From Fragum whitleyi (lineage: Eukaryota; Mollusca; Bivalvia; Cardiida; Cardiidae), in NCBI GenBank assembly GCA_948146395.1, contig OX411545.1:17180526-17244525 (forward strand): a DNA stretch of 64,000 nucleotides, read 5' to 3'. Position numbers and translations under genes: made by a program. Within the stretch, counting starts at the first letter, position 1. Every line of letters begins with the position of its first letter. Of the stretch, positions 51,900 to 64,000 are shown one piece after another. Below the pieces are notes generated by a model. That model saw only the letters and a program-made list of their open reading frames with translations. It was not told the origin of the DNA and ran no database searches.

Positions 51900-52505
51900 C
51901 GGTATTAAATAAAATTTTCCTCCGTAGCAAGATTTTTTTCTGTGCAACGAAATAAAAAAAATCCATCGTTCAAATTCTTAATTTTTTCCGTAGTTAGATA
52001 ATGATCCACAACAGGGAAATAAATCCTGCACCAAGATTTATTTTTCCTGTTAAGCAAGAAGGAGCCTTTCTTAGCAGTAAGATTAAAATTTTCTCAGGAG
52101 CAAGATCCGAGATTTTTCTCGACGACCAGGCCATTTTTTTCCTTTTCAATAAAGTCAAAGTTTTTTTTTCAACAGCATTTTTTTTCTCGGGAGAGAGAAA
52201 GATCAATTGCTTATTTTCGAGGGCAAATCCAAATTTTCGACAGTAAAATCAAAATTTTCCTCTACAGCGAGGTCAATCTTTCCGAAGTAAGGTAATTTTT
52301 TTTCTTTGCTGCATTGAGAAAAGATACTTTTCCGTAGCGAGATCAAAATTTCATCTGCTTGGATCTTGGAGGATTTCTCTACAGCAAGAGAAAACAGTCC
52401 TCTCCAGCAAGATCTTTATTTTTCTCCACAGTAGAATAAAACATCATTTAACCAAAAAGATCAAATTTTTCCTCCAACGTTAGATCGAAATTGTTCACGC
52501 AGTAA
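51900..52505. repeat. Degenerate ~30-bp tandem repeat, segment 1
   Basis: Irregular repeats built from TTTTTCTCCACAGCAAGATC AAAATTT-like words. Further segments: 53685-53900, 55286-55710, 57267-58145, 59406-60075, 60410-60760. Confidence 0.6.
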
Positions 52506-53680
52506 ACAAGAGCTGTCTGAGGACAGCCAAGCTCGACTATTCCTAGTGCTGGATAGTAACAGCAAATCAATATCGACATTGGAAGTTCAATAAATTGAAA
52601 GTCAAAAGAAAAGAATCTTTGTCTAGAGGCTGATATTATGGTCACAGGAGCATGTGCAAAGTTTCAAAACAATAGCATTAGTAGGAACAGAGATACAACT
52701 ATCTTAAAACAGTTGCACATAAACACATAACCAAGATTTTTAAGGCCGAAAAGGGTTAAACTTCCACTAAATTAAATATCAGTGTAATGAATCTTTTTCT
52801 GTGGGCTAATATTATGGTCAAAGAAGCATGTGTAAAGTTTCCAAGCACCAGCTTTAGTAGATACAGAAATATAACAGATGTACATCAGTTGCACGTAAAA
52901 ACTTAACGAAGATTTGTAAGTCCAAAAAGGGTTAAAAATCCACTAAATTCAATACCAGAGAATTGAATCTTTGTCACGAGGCTGTTATTATGATCACAGA
53001 AGCATGTGCAAAGTTTCCAAGCAATAGCTTTACTAGAATTAGATATAACTGATGTTCAACATTTGCACGTAAAAACTTAACCAAGAATTTCTGAGTCTGA
53101 AAAAGGTTAAAAGTCGATGAAATTCAATATCAGAGTAATTGATCTTTGTCTTGAAGCTGATATCATGGTAACAGAAGCAGGTGTAAAGTTTCCAAGCAAA
53201 AGCCTAGGTAGAAACAGAGCTATAACTGATATACAACATTTGCACGTAAATACTTAACCAGGAATTTCTAGGTCCGAAAAGGGTTAAAATTCCATTAAAT
53301 TCAATATCAGAGCTATGAATCTTTGTCTAGATGCTGATATTATGGTCACAGAAGCATGTGTAAAGTTTCAAAGCAATAGCTTTTACAGAAACAGAAATAT
53401 CACAGATAAACAACTTTTGCACGTAAAAACCTTACCAAGATTTCTAAGTCCGAAAAGGGTTAAAAAAATCCACTAAATTCAATATCAGAGTATTGAATCG
53501 TTGTCTAGAGGCTGATATTATGGTCACAGAAGCATGTGCAAAAATTCAAAGCAATAGCTTTAATAGAAACAGAGGTTTTAAACACTTAACCAAAGCATGA
53601 CGCCGTCACCGACACCGACGCCGACGCCTGGGTTACCGGAATAGCCCCCCCTATTCTTCGAATAGTCGAGCTAAAAAGCC
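52506..53680 (+). mobile_element. Tandem-core element, GAGCTGTCTGAGGACAGC type
   Basis: Starts AACAAGAGCTGTCTGAGGAC; five to six ~190-bp units (AGCATGTGCAAAGTTTCCAA, TTGCACGTAAAAACTTAACC, CCGAAAAGGGTTAAA); then CCGACACCGACGCCGACG and a terminal hairpin in CTATTCTTCGAATAGTCGAG. Confidence 0.7.
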
Positions 53681-53901
53681 ATAACAAAATCAAAATTTTC
53701 CTCCAAAGCAAGAATTTTTCCACTAAGAGAGAAAAAATTCTTTTTGAAACAAGGTCAAAGTTTTTCTCTGAAGTGGGATTTTTTCTACAGCTGGTTAAAA
53801 AATTCATCTGTTGGGATTTAGAGGAATCTTTCTTCAGCAAGTGAGATTTTTTCCTTTCTGACAAGATCTCCACAGCAAAATTTAAAAAAAAATCACTAGG
53901 G

Positions 53902-55285
53902 GACCCCCTGGCTAGTCCGGCCCCGGGGCATGTTCGGCAGATGGCTTTATCTAGACACTCGAAACAGATAGAGAGTAGGGAAGGAACATTTTAAGATACT
54001 CGTGAAAATTCTATAGACCTTAAAAAGTATCGCTGGATTCGGATGAAATATGAGTATTTTTGGAAGCAAATTTGCGTTTTCTTGCTCTGGAAGTAATTTT
54101 TCAAGAGTGAATGTTGATTTGATTTTTATTAATATGCGGAATCGTAAAAAAATATTTTGATAACTATGCAAATGTGGGATGCTGTGCTTTTAACTCAGGC
54201 AAAGAATATGAGTTAACTTTTTAACTTAAAGAAGATATAACTTATTATTTTATGCCAATATGTATGGGGCTAGTTCGGACCTTTTGGCGGGGCAGGTTCG
54301 GCTCGAAAACAAGCTTAACCAGGGGCTTGCCCCGAATTTTCCAAATTTTTTTTTTCAGTGAACTGTATCTCGATATTTCTTTATATTTTCTATCTAAAAT
54401 AAATCTCTTCGTGTGTTCGATAGTATATTCTACCAACAGGAGTTCGAAAAAGTTGAAAATCTAATATGGTTATTGCCCTCGACTACGACAAACTAGGTTA
54501 GAACGGATCTTTTATCTTTATTTGAACGAAACGATCGCATGTGTGTTGATTTTATTTGCGTACAGCTTTCGCAGAACTCATTCCGGCAGTTATGTATCTT
54601 AAAATGTTTGTTAACTCGAAGTATGTCCACGTTCTTCAATGTTAGAAAAGACAAGACGAGGAAAATATTTTAAAAAGTGTGCACTAAGGTGTGGTTGGGG
54701 GTTCGATGCTGATTAGATAGAGATATTGTTGATGCGAATGAATAAATATAATGTAAAATAACAGTGAAAGGACTTAAGACAGAAGTTATTATAGCAAGGA
54801 TAACAATAAATGATTACAATTTGGAAAAAAAGGTCATTCAAAAGACGGAATCTCAATCGAGTTTATGGTGATTTTATGTATTATGATTATCCTTATTCGT
54901 CTGATAACCTGGGCATTTTGAATATACTTAATAAAGAACTGGAAGAAATAACAGATTATATGTATAAGTCAATTATCTAAGGTTCCTTAGACCAGAAATA
55001 TCATTAGTAATGGAAAAATCTTGTCTTGTCAAATGAGGTCGAACTTGCCCCTGTGGATGACCGGACTTGCCCCGGCAAAGGACAAGGCCGGCCCTTTCGA
55101 CCTGACCTCTTTGACTAATCAATACAGGCAATAGGAAAGCGAAATGGGGCGTTGTTTGCCGTGATTATAAGAGCTATACTTTGCTTTACTTAAATGTATA
55201 AATTTCGGTCAAATATCTTAGTTTTTCTGAAAATCAAAATTAAATAAAGAGTGGCCGGACTAGCCCCGGTCTCTCCTACAAGATC
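53902..55285. mobile_element. 1.4-kb element with GGCTAGTCCGGCC inverted ends
   Basis: GGCTAGTCCGGCCCC near 53910 and GGCCGGACTAGCCCC near 55251 are inverted repeats. More copies of the motif in both directions are inside: GGGGCTAGTTCGG (54267), GGGGCAGGTTCGG-like (54289), CGAACTTGCCCC (55031) and CCGGACTTGCCCCGG (55062). No long ORF. Confidence 0.55.
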
Positions 55286-55710
55286 CAAATGTTTCTCAAA
55301 CGAAAGATTTTTTTGTGCGATGGTAGAAAAATGATTCTAAGAAGCAAGTAAATTTTTCCCTGCATCGTGATTATTTTTTTTCCACAGCGAGTTTAAAATT
55401 TCATCTGCTGGATTGTAGGAATATTTTTTAACAACAAGAGAAAAAAACTTTTTCTTCTTTCCGTCAAGATCAAAATTTTTCACGCGATAAAAAAACTCCA
55501 TTGCAATTTTTTTTTCTCAAAAGCAATAGTTTTTCCAATAAGAGATCAAACTACTTCTTTGAAACAAGGTCAAAAGTTTTCTCTGCAGCGAGTTGATTTT
55601 TTCGACATCTGGATCAAAATTTTATCTACGGGGACCTAGGGTGATTTACATTCAGCATGTGAAAATTTTCCTTTCTAGTGCGATTAAACTTTTTCTCACT
55701 AGCAAAATAA

Positions 55711-57266
55711 ACAAGAGGACCAAGATGGTCCTAAATCGCTCTCCTGTGTCTCTTTGATCACTGGGACATCACATCAAGTAAAAAGGCAGATGTCATTAAG
55801 AAGATAATTTCTACGTAAAACCAAGTGTCACAAAATTTGGGCCTTATTTGTGGCCATTAGAGGTATTTCAAGTAAATTATCATTAAGTCTCCTTTTCCTG
55901 TGATATGGCATGAATCCTTCCCATTTTCAGCAGAGTTCATTCTTGTGACCTGGCAAATATTTTGACCAAATTTCATGAAGATTGGACCATATTTGTAGCT
56001 TTGGGAGCTCTTACAAGAAAATTGTCATTAAGGCCTCTTTTCCCGTGATATGGCACGGATCCTTCCCATTTTCAAAAGAGTTCATCCTCATGACCTAACA
56101 AACATTCTGACTTAGTTTCATGATGATTGGACCATATTTGTGGCTTCTAGAGTGTAAACAAAAAAAATATCATTAAGGCCCCTTTTCCCGTGATATGGCA
56201 CAGATCCGTTCCATTTTCAAAAAGGTTCATTCTTGTGACCTGACCAACATTCCGACCAAGTTACATGATGATTGGACCATATTTGTGGCCTCTAGAGTGT
56301 AAACAAAAAAATTGTCATTAAGGGCCCTTTTCCAGTGATATGGCATGGATCCTTTCCATTTTCGAGAGGCTTCAATCTTGTGACCTGACCAACATTCTGA
56401 CCAAGTTACATGAAGATTGGGCCATATTTGTGGCCACTAGAGTGTAAACAAGAAAATTGTCATTAAGGCCCCTTTTCCATGATATGGCATGGATCCTTCC
56501 CATTTTCGATAGGGTTCTTCCTTGTGACCTGACCAACTTTCTGACCTAGCTTCATGGAGATTGGGCCATTTTTGTGGCCACTAGAGTGGTAACAAGAAAA
56601 TTGTCACTAAGGCCCCTTTTCCCATGATATGGCATGGATCCTTCCCATTTTCAATAAGGTACATCTTTGTGACCTGGTCAACATTCTGACAAGTTTCATG
56701 AAGATAGGACTATATTTGTGGGCTCCAGAGAGAAAACAAGAAATTTGTCATTAAGCCCCCTTTTCCCATGATATAGCATGGATCCTTTTCATTTTTAATA
56801 GGGTACAACCTTGTCACCTGGCCAACATTCTGACCAAGTTTCATTAAGATTGCACCATATTTGTGACTTCTAGAGTGTAAACAAGAAAATTGTCATTAAG
56901 GCCCCTTTTCCTGTGATATGGCACGGAGACTTCCCATTTTCCATAGGGTTTATCCTTGTGACCTGACCAACATTCTGACCAAGTTACATGAAGATTGGGC
57001 TATATTTGTGGCCTTTAGAGTGTAAACAAGAAAACTGTCATTAAGGCCCCTTTTCCCGTGTTATGGCATGGATCCTTCCCATTTTCCATAGGGTTCATCC
57101 TTGTGACTTGGCCAACATTCTGACCAAGTTTCATGAAGATTGGATCATATTTGTTAAATTGCTTACGCATGACAACGCATGACGAACGACGCAGGACGCA
57201 CACCGCACGACGGACATTCAATGATCTCAAAAGCTCACCTTGAGCACGATGTGCTCAGGTGAGCTA
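55711..57266 (+). mobile_element. Tandem-core element, 9 units of ~145 bp
   Basis: Starts ACAAGAGGACCAAGATGGTCC, ends CTTGAGCACGATGTGCTCAG. GATATGGCA recurs about every 145 bp from 55902 to 57062. Units hold CATTAAGGCCCCTTTTCC, TTCATCCTTGTGACCTG and GATTGGACCATATTTGTGGC; then ACGACGCAGGACGCACACCG. Confidence 0.8.
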
Positions 57267-58145
57267 AAAAAAACCTATCAACTAAAAGATCCAAAATTTA
57301 GTCCAACGCAAAAAACTTATTCACTACGAGAGAAAAATACTTTTAAGAAGCAATTCAATTATTATCCCTTCCATTTTTTTCTACAGCGATTTCAAAATTT
57401 GATCTGTTGGATTGTTTGAATATTTTTTTACAGGAATAGAAAAATTCTTTCCCTCAAAATCAGAATATTTCAGGCAGGAAAAATAAAACTTTTCGAAATC
57501 TCGAGGGATTTTTCTACAGAAAAAGAGAAAATTTTAGTTTCTAGCATGATCAACTTTTTCCCTGAAAGCTAGAACATTTCAATATAGAGATCGACATACT
57601 TCTTTGAAGCAATGTCATTTTTTTCTTCAGTGTGATCATTTTTTTCCACAGTGAGTTCAAAATGTCATCTGCTGGATTGTAGGTAGATTTATTTATAGCA
57701 AGAGAAATAAAATTCTTTCCGTTAAGATCAAAATTTCTCACGCAGTAAAAACCTCCATAGCAAAATCAAATTTTTCCTCAAAAGCAAGAATTTTTCCCTT
57801 AGGAGATCAAACTACTTCTTTGAAACAAGATCATCGTTTTTCTCTGCAGCGAGATGATTTTTTTCCACAGCTGAATCAAAATTTTCTTTGCAGAGACCTA
57901 GGGGGATTTCTCTTCAGCAAGTGAACTTTTTCCATTCTAGCTAGATCAAAATTTTTTTTAAAAGCAAAATTAAAAAAAAAATCCACTATAGGATAAAAAA
58001 TTTCCTCCACCGCAATTTTTTCCACAACGAGAGAAAAATAAATCAAGCAATTCATTTTTTTCCTGCATTGAGATCAATTTTTTCCACATCAATTTCAAAA
58101 TTTAATCTACCGGATTGTAAGAATATTTCTTTGCAGGAAGAGAAA

Positions 58146-59405
58146 ACTAGAAAGCCATGAATGGCTTGAGTCGCCCCACAGGCTTGAAATTCTTCTTATA
58201 GCAAATAAAAGTTTTGACTAGATTTTAAGATATTTTGGGTTCTACTAATGTTGAAAATGATTTTCAAAATTTCCACTATATAATATATTGAGAAATGAAC
58301 CTCCGCCCATAAGACATATTTTTCTCCCAATCACAATAATATTTGGCTGCATGATAATGCATGGTCTTCCAAGGATCATACCAATAATGTTTGAATCATA
58401 TCCATCAGTAATATACTGTGAAAATGATTTTCAAAATTTCCATTATGATTATAACATATAGAGAAATGATCTCCGCCCATAGAATACATATTTATCATCC
58501 AATCACAATAGTTTTTGGAACAAGGATAAAGGGTCACTAAAAGATCATTCCAGTGAAATTTGGTTGATATCCATCAATCAGCTTCTGAGAAAATGATTTT
58601 CAAAATTTCCATTATATAACATATAGAGAAATGATCTCCATCCATAAAAGACATATTTTTCATCCAATGACAATACGTTTTGGCTGCATGATAACAGGTC
58701 AACCAAAGATCATAGCAATGAAGTCTGATTGATATCCATCACTTACATTTTGAGAAAATGAGTTTCCACTATATACCCAGATAGCACAAAGTGGTTGGGC
58801 CAACATGGGCCAACGTTGGCCCAACGGAGTGACATCCGTTGGGCAAACGTCGGCATAATTTGAGAAATGACCTCCACCTATAAAATCCATATTTTTCATC
58901 CGATCACAATAATTTTTAGTAGTCTGATAAAGGGTCTCTCAAGGATTATTCCGGTGAAATTTGATTGATATCCATCATTTACATTTTGAGAAAATGATTT
59001 TCAAAGTTTCCAATATATAACATTAGATAAATGACCTCCGCCCATAAAATCCATATTTTTCATCCGATCACAATTTTTTTTTTTTGGTAGACTGATAAAG
59101 GGTAACCCAAGGATCATTCATGTAAAATTTGATTGGTATCCATCGATTAGAATCTGAGAAAACTCACTTTTTACCATATTTGTAAAATTAGCCACGCCCA
59201 TTAAATCCTTTTTTTTCATTGGATCAAAATTTCTTGAACAACTTCGAAAGAGGGTCACCCAAGGATCATTCCTGTGAAGTTTGTTTGAAATTCATCCAGT
59301 AGTTTCTGAGGAGAAGATTTTTAAAGAAAAAGTTTACGACCGGACACACGGACAGACACTATGCCATGACAATAGCCCCAGTGGCCTTGGGCCAGTGGAG
59401 CTAAT
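58146..59405 (+). mobile_element. Tandem-core element, second copy of the 3058-4091 type
   Basis: Starts AGAAAGCCATGAATGGCTTG and ends CCCCAGTGGCCTTGGGCCAG. Six ~170-bp units, one interrupted by a palindromic insert at 58778-58857. Confidence 0.75.
58778..58857. repeat. GGGCCAACGTTGGCCC palindromic insert
   Basis: GC-rich insert CCCAGATAGCACAAAGTGGT...GGGCCAACGTTGGCCCAACG within an AT-rich repeat unit whose expected text (CTATATAACATATAGAG) is broken at this point. Confidence 0.6.
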
Positions 59406-60075
59406 AATGATGATTTTTTTCTACAGCAGGTTCAAAATTTTATCTGCAGGGACCAAGGGTGATTTCTTTTCAGCAAGTGAAAATTTCCCTTTCAAGCAAG
59501 ATCAAAATTTTTCTCAATAGCAAAATTAAGAAATTATAAACAGAAAGATCCAAAATTTCCTCCAACGCAAAATCTTTTTCAACAGCAAGGGAAAAATACT
59601 TCTAAGAAGCAATTCAATTTTTTTCACTGCACTAGATAATATTTTCCACACTTATTTCAAAATTTTATCTGCTGGATTGTAGGAATATTTTTTTACAGGA
59701 CTTCTTTCCCACAAGATCAGAATTTTTCACGAAAAAACCCCTTACGGTATCTTGAGTTTTTTTCTACAGCAAAAGAGAAAATTCTAGTTTCTATCAAGAT
59801 CAAAATTTTCCCGAATGCTAGAACTTTTCAATATAGAAATCGACATACTTCTTTGAAGCAAGGTCATTTTTTTCTTCAGTGTGATCATTTTTTTTCCACA
59901 GTGAGTTCAAAATTTCATTTGCTGAATTGAAGGTAGATTTATTTACAGCAAGAGAAAAAAGTTCTTTCCCTCTAAAACAAAATTTTTCACACATAAAAAA
60001 TCAAATGCAAGAATTTTTCCACTCGAAGATCAAACTACTGCTTTTAAACAAGGTCAAAATATTTCTCTGCAGCGA

Positions 60076-60410
60076 GATGTCATTAAGGACCCTTTTCCTG
60101 TGATATGGTACAGATCCTTCCCTTTTTCAATAGAGTTCATCCTCATGACCTAACAAACATTCTGACAAAGTTTCATGAAGATTGAACCATATTTGTGGTT
60201 TCTGGAGTGTAAACAAGAAAATTATCATTAAGGCCCCTTTTCCCATGATATGGCACAGATCCTGTCCATTTTAGCAATTTTTACAAGGGACCACCCAAGG
60301 AATATTTCTGCCAAGTTTGGTTGATTTGACTCTGAAGTGTAGGAGGAGACATCGTTTAAAGAAATTGTTGAGGCAGTGACGGTCAGATGGACAGACGGAC
60401 CCTGTTAACA
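60076..60410 (+). repeat. Fragments of the ~145-bp unit element
   Basis: Two units of the 55711-57266 type (GATATGGCACAGATCC) then a single-unit end with CAAGGAATATTTCTGCCAAG and ACAGACGGACC. Confidence 0.55.
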
Positions 60411-60760
60411 TACTGCAAGATTCAATTTTTTCTCCAAAGTAAAATCAAATTCCTCCATATAACTCAATCGGAATTTTTCTCAAAAGCATGAATTTTTTTA
60501 AATGGAGATCAAATATTTCTTCAAAGCAAGGTCAAAATTTTTCTCAGCAGTGAGATTTTTTTTGCAGCAAAAGCAAAATTTTCCTCTGCAGTTAGATCAA
60601 TCTTTTCTTACATACAAATACCAAAATTTATCTTTGCAGCAATATCAAAACTTTCTTTACAGTATGTTCAAAATCATCTTCAGTAGTAATAGTGATCAAA
60701 TTTTTTTCTCTGCTGCAATATCACAGAGATTTTCTTTCTTCTGTTATACTCTTTTTTAAA

Positions 60761-61880
60761 GTCACAGTTGTCTTTTTTTTATTTTAATGATACAAAGCTG
60801 ATGAATACAAAACTTCTTACAGACTTTTTCTTCTTTTGCAATTAGATTTTCAGTTTTTATCTCCTTTATACATTCAAAACAGTATCACCATGAACCAAAA
60901 AGTGTATTTTTATATACATGCATTCATTCTACTTTTAGTAAAGAATTGTGTACTTTCTTAAGTCTAAAATGTGGTTGGTAAAACTCACGATCATTGAAAC
61001 CAAAAATCTTTAATCTGTGTCAGTTTTTATATGTCATCATACAATTTCATCAAGTTTTTTAATTTGTGTCTAGCAAATTCCAAGAGGGGGAGGGTCTGCA
61101 CTCCCCCTCCTGACCCTCACTAGATCTGCCATTATCATTTGAGTTAAAATTTGAAATTATATATGCTGGCTTTAAGCCAAATCGGGCAAAGTCTGCTGAT
61201 CCTTCAACAATACATGTCCTGGCTTGCTATCTGTTTTTTCGGAGGCATGTCGAAAATAAATCTTTGGTTTCAATACCGATTTTGGAACATCCCAATGTTA
61301 CTTTAGAACCAATCTTGAAACATGCCCTCTCAATGTTCTTTAATGGGTTTGGGGGAGAAAAATCCATTGTTCTGAGTATACTTGCATAACATTGAGGTAT
61401 AAAAAATCCTTGTTTTTGAAGTGTTTGGTAAAAGGGCATCAAACTAACTAAATCTATTTGTTGTTATACACAAGATAGTAACACACTTTTCATGTTTGTA
61501 AGTGCTAACTAATCATTGCTAATAAATCATTTCTCGCACAATTCCTCCTAGTGAAATGCTTTTGCAGCGGTTTCTTTAGTTGTAGCTGTTACCTAGTTCT
61601 CGTGAATTACACTCACTCTAGAAATACGCTTGTTTTTCATTTTGCACATCACAAACACTGAACGAGAATGCTAAAGAGAACATTATGGTGTTACAGTGAC
61701 ATAAAGCCGCCATGGCATTATAGCTTTAGGTAAGCTATCTTCAACTTTGAGGAAATGCTCCTTTTTGTACATGGTCGTTGCAAAAACGCGAGGAGGAAAT
61801 TGTGTGACGCATAAGTCGCAAAATCATGGAAAGTAAATGGTAGTAATTTACTTCAATGTTTTAATCAAATCGTTGACTTT
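60761..61880. other. Intergenic, no recognised feature
   Basis: AT-rich; GGGGGAGGGTCTGCACTCCC at 61085-61105 is a short hairpin. Confidence 0.35.
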
Positions 61881-61945
61881 GTGAGAAACAGTCCTTACTG
61901 CCTAAATGTTAATAGGCAGTTACAACTGTTTCACACTCAGCCATT
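61881..61945. repeat. Short palindrome, TGCCTATA family
   Basis: GTGAGAAACAGT...ACTGTTTCACAC arms around CTGCCTAAATGTTAATAGGC. Confidence 0.6.
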
Positions 61946-62524
61946 AAAATCTTTCTATCAAAATAAGTTTTCTAACTTTTCCATTGGGAAATCAAAATTC
62001 AACAAATGATATAACCTCGAATGTTAAATTGGTTTATTTTTTGCGTGATAAATGGTCAAACATTCATACAACAATATGTATACAACATAACAAGCGTAAA
62101 ACATCCTCAACAAACCTAACTGAAGCACTTTCACTATACTACAACCCGATTCCCCATGTTAAGCTATGAGATAAAATGTGATCTGTTGTGCCCAAATACC
62201 TTAGAAATGATCTAAAGTGTAAATTATGCAGACATGAAGGGGGAGGAGGATTAAGATGAAAAAGAAAATTTGCCCTAAAATGCAAACAGGTAGTTTCCCA
62301 ATGGATCAGGGTAATACAATAGTAACTGCCCAGGGAATTCCCATGACCAACTTGAGCTTTTCCACTTCTGGACATGTAAATTTTTCTAGGCTACTTGGCT
62401 GTAGACACAAGTAAAAGAGTAAATCGTTGAACAGGATGAAAAAGATCAAGCAGAAAATTCATCCTAATGCTTGACACTTGTATCAAAGGGTAGAAAACAT
62501 TGTCTTTAATGAATAAAATGCTTG

Positions 62525-62636
62525 GTTTGATCTTGCACTTTTATTTGTCCATGGGCATGTGGAGAAAATTTGTATTTCCACACCCCTGCTGCCTATAAAC
62601 ATATAGGCAGTTACAACTGTTTGTGCTCAGCCATGG
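62525..62636. repeat. hAT-like end next to TGCCTATA palindrome
   Basis: TTTGTCCATGGGCATGTGGA and TTTCCACACCCCTG end at 62587, directly followed by CTGCCTATAAACATATAGGC. Confidence 0.55.
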
Positions 62637-63335
62637 ATTTTTAAAACTATTAACCCTATTCAAACTGTGTTGAATATGTTACCTGACCAGGGTCAAAACT
62701 TCCATATTTTGTCACATTTTTCTACATTTCAAACACTTGAAAAATATTACATGGCCTTGCTTGCATTATAGAATTTTATACTCTGGTCTGATTAGTTCTA
62801 TAACGCCAAAAAGGCAGTGTAATATTTGTGATATTACACTAAATCTGTACTCAAAGGTGCAAATATTTTTAATTCATTGAGAAATCAATTCCAATTTCAA
62901 AAAAGATTTCATTAGGTAGTAGATCTATACAAGATCTTGAAGTAAGTGTAATATTTACGTAGACATGAACAATACACCTGTCTAGTTACTATAACATTAT
63001 ATAAGCCTGAACTCTGGGCAGATATAGTGTTTTTCGACCATGTGAAGTAAAATAATAATATTATGAAATAATATCTGGCAGTATCTTTTCTAGGTAATAT
63101 TTGTTTCCTATCAAACAAAAAGGACAGCCTCAATGGCCCAGTGCAAAAAAAGTTGCAATTGTCTAAAGATATACAAGTATAAAGCCTTTGAAATACATGA
63201 TAAATCATAATACAACTGTAATATATCCCTTTTTTAAGGTAGGTTTGTATTTATTGCTAATTGAACTTTAAATATGTTAAAAAAAGAAAAAAAATTGTTA
63301 CTTTTCTGTACACTGAAGAAATAAAATAAATATTA

Positions 63336-63586
63336 GTGGCCTGTCATGCCAAAAGGGAACATCTGGGTAGCATGTAAAGTGTCGACCCAAGTCAGACTGT
63401 CCAGACTGACTAGGGACAAAACTTTTTGCATTTTGCTAATTTTCTGAATCTAGATCGATATATCTTTTTTCCTGAGAAAGAAATCTTGAAATGCTCCCTC
63501 TAGTTGACCAGTACTAGATAAAATCTCTTTATCACATAATTATTTTGCGGAGTTCCCAAATGGTCCCTTTTCGCACTACAGGACAC
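63336..63586. mobile_element. TIR MITE, GGCCATCTGGG family
   Basis: Left GTGGCCTGTCATGCCAAAAG and right TTTTCGCACTACAGGACAC, imperfect inverted repeats about 30 bp long. Confidence 0.65.
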
Positions 63587-63705
63587 ATTTTATCAACACA
63601 AAGAAAATAATATCAATTAGTAAATACTAAAGTATGATTATTGCATAAAAACAAGACAAAACTATTGAAGGAACATAATGATTAACATCAACCCCTGAAA
63701 CAAAG

Positions 63706-63985
63706 TAGCCACCATCATGGCTGAGATGGTATTGCACCTGACTATTGTTCAAAAGGTCCTGGGTTTGATCCCATACGGTGGCACTCATGCTTTCCGACTA
63801 TTTGTCTCCCATCAAAGGTTTAATAATTGTAGACCTAAGTAGGATAGCAGCTGTAGGCTAGGAAAGGATTTAATGGTAATACTGGTGTGAGAAATACCAG
63901 GAATCCATTCTGAGTAGCTCCAGCCACCATGATATTACCAAAAGATGGTTGAAAGCAGTGTAAAACATCAATCAATCAATCAATC
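63706..63985 (+). mobile_element. tRNA-derived SINE (same family as 43077-43350)
   Basis: Head GCCACCATCATGGCTGAGAT with B-box GGGTTTGATCCC; body and tail CATCAATCAATCAATCAATC as in the other copy. The A-box is degraded. Confidence 0.75.
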
Positions 63986-64000
63986 TCAAACAAACTTTCA

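Overview
This looks like nuclear DNA of a marine bivalve mollusc (inference). Genes are split into short GT-AG exons. The sequence is AT-rich and packed with non-autonomous repeats of the kind described from clams and oysters: tandem-core elements ending in GGACGGACG-type microsatellites, tRNA-derived SINEs, piggyBac-type TTAA MITEs and foldback elements.

Two real genes were reconstructed exon by exon, in a head-to-head pair. On the minus strand, 32,599 down to 12,407, is an indoleamine 2,3-dioxygenase (IDO) family gene of eleven exons, about 394 codons. On the plus strand, 32,687 to 43,820, is N-acetyltransferase 9 (NAT9) of seven exons, 208 codons, with every splice phase consistent. Only 87 bp separate the two start codons, so the promoter is probably shared and bidirectional.

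The most unusual structure is inside the IDO gene. The 3' part of exon 10 (the Y-M-x3-H-R signature region) and its 5' splice site recur 20 more times downstream, between 12,939 and 15,813, mostly every 96 bp. The repeated exon piece is usually 63 nt and symmetric (phase 1 to phase 1), and the 96-bp unit is also a multiple of three. A 920-bp pogo/Tigger-like element splits the array, and removing it restores the 96-bp register exactly. NAT9 shows the same thing on a smaller scale: the last ~17-20 nt of exon 4 with its 5' splice site recur four more times every 96-98 bp in the intron.

Layout: 1-12.4 kb, repeats downstream of IDO. 12.4-32.6 kb, IDO exons 11 to 1 with intronic MITEs and SINEs. 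32.7-43.8 kb, NAT9; its intron 1 holds a 5'-truncated, frameshifted jockey/CR1-type LINE which is itself interrupted by a palindromic element. 43.8-48.8 kb, MITEs. 48.8-60.8 kb, large tandem-core elements nested in a very degenerate ~30-bp repeat, plus a 1.4-kb element with GGCTAGTCCGGCC ends. 60.8-64 kb, AT-rich sequence with MITEs and a SINE. No gene was recognised outside IDO, NAT9 and the LINE.
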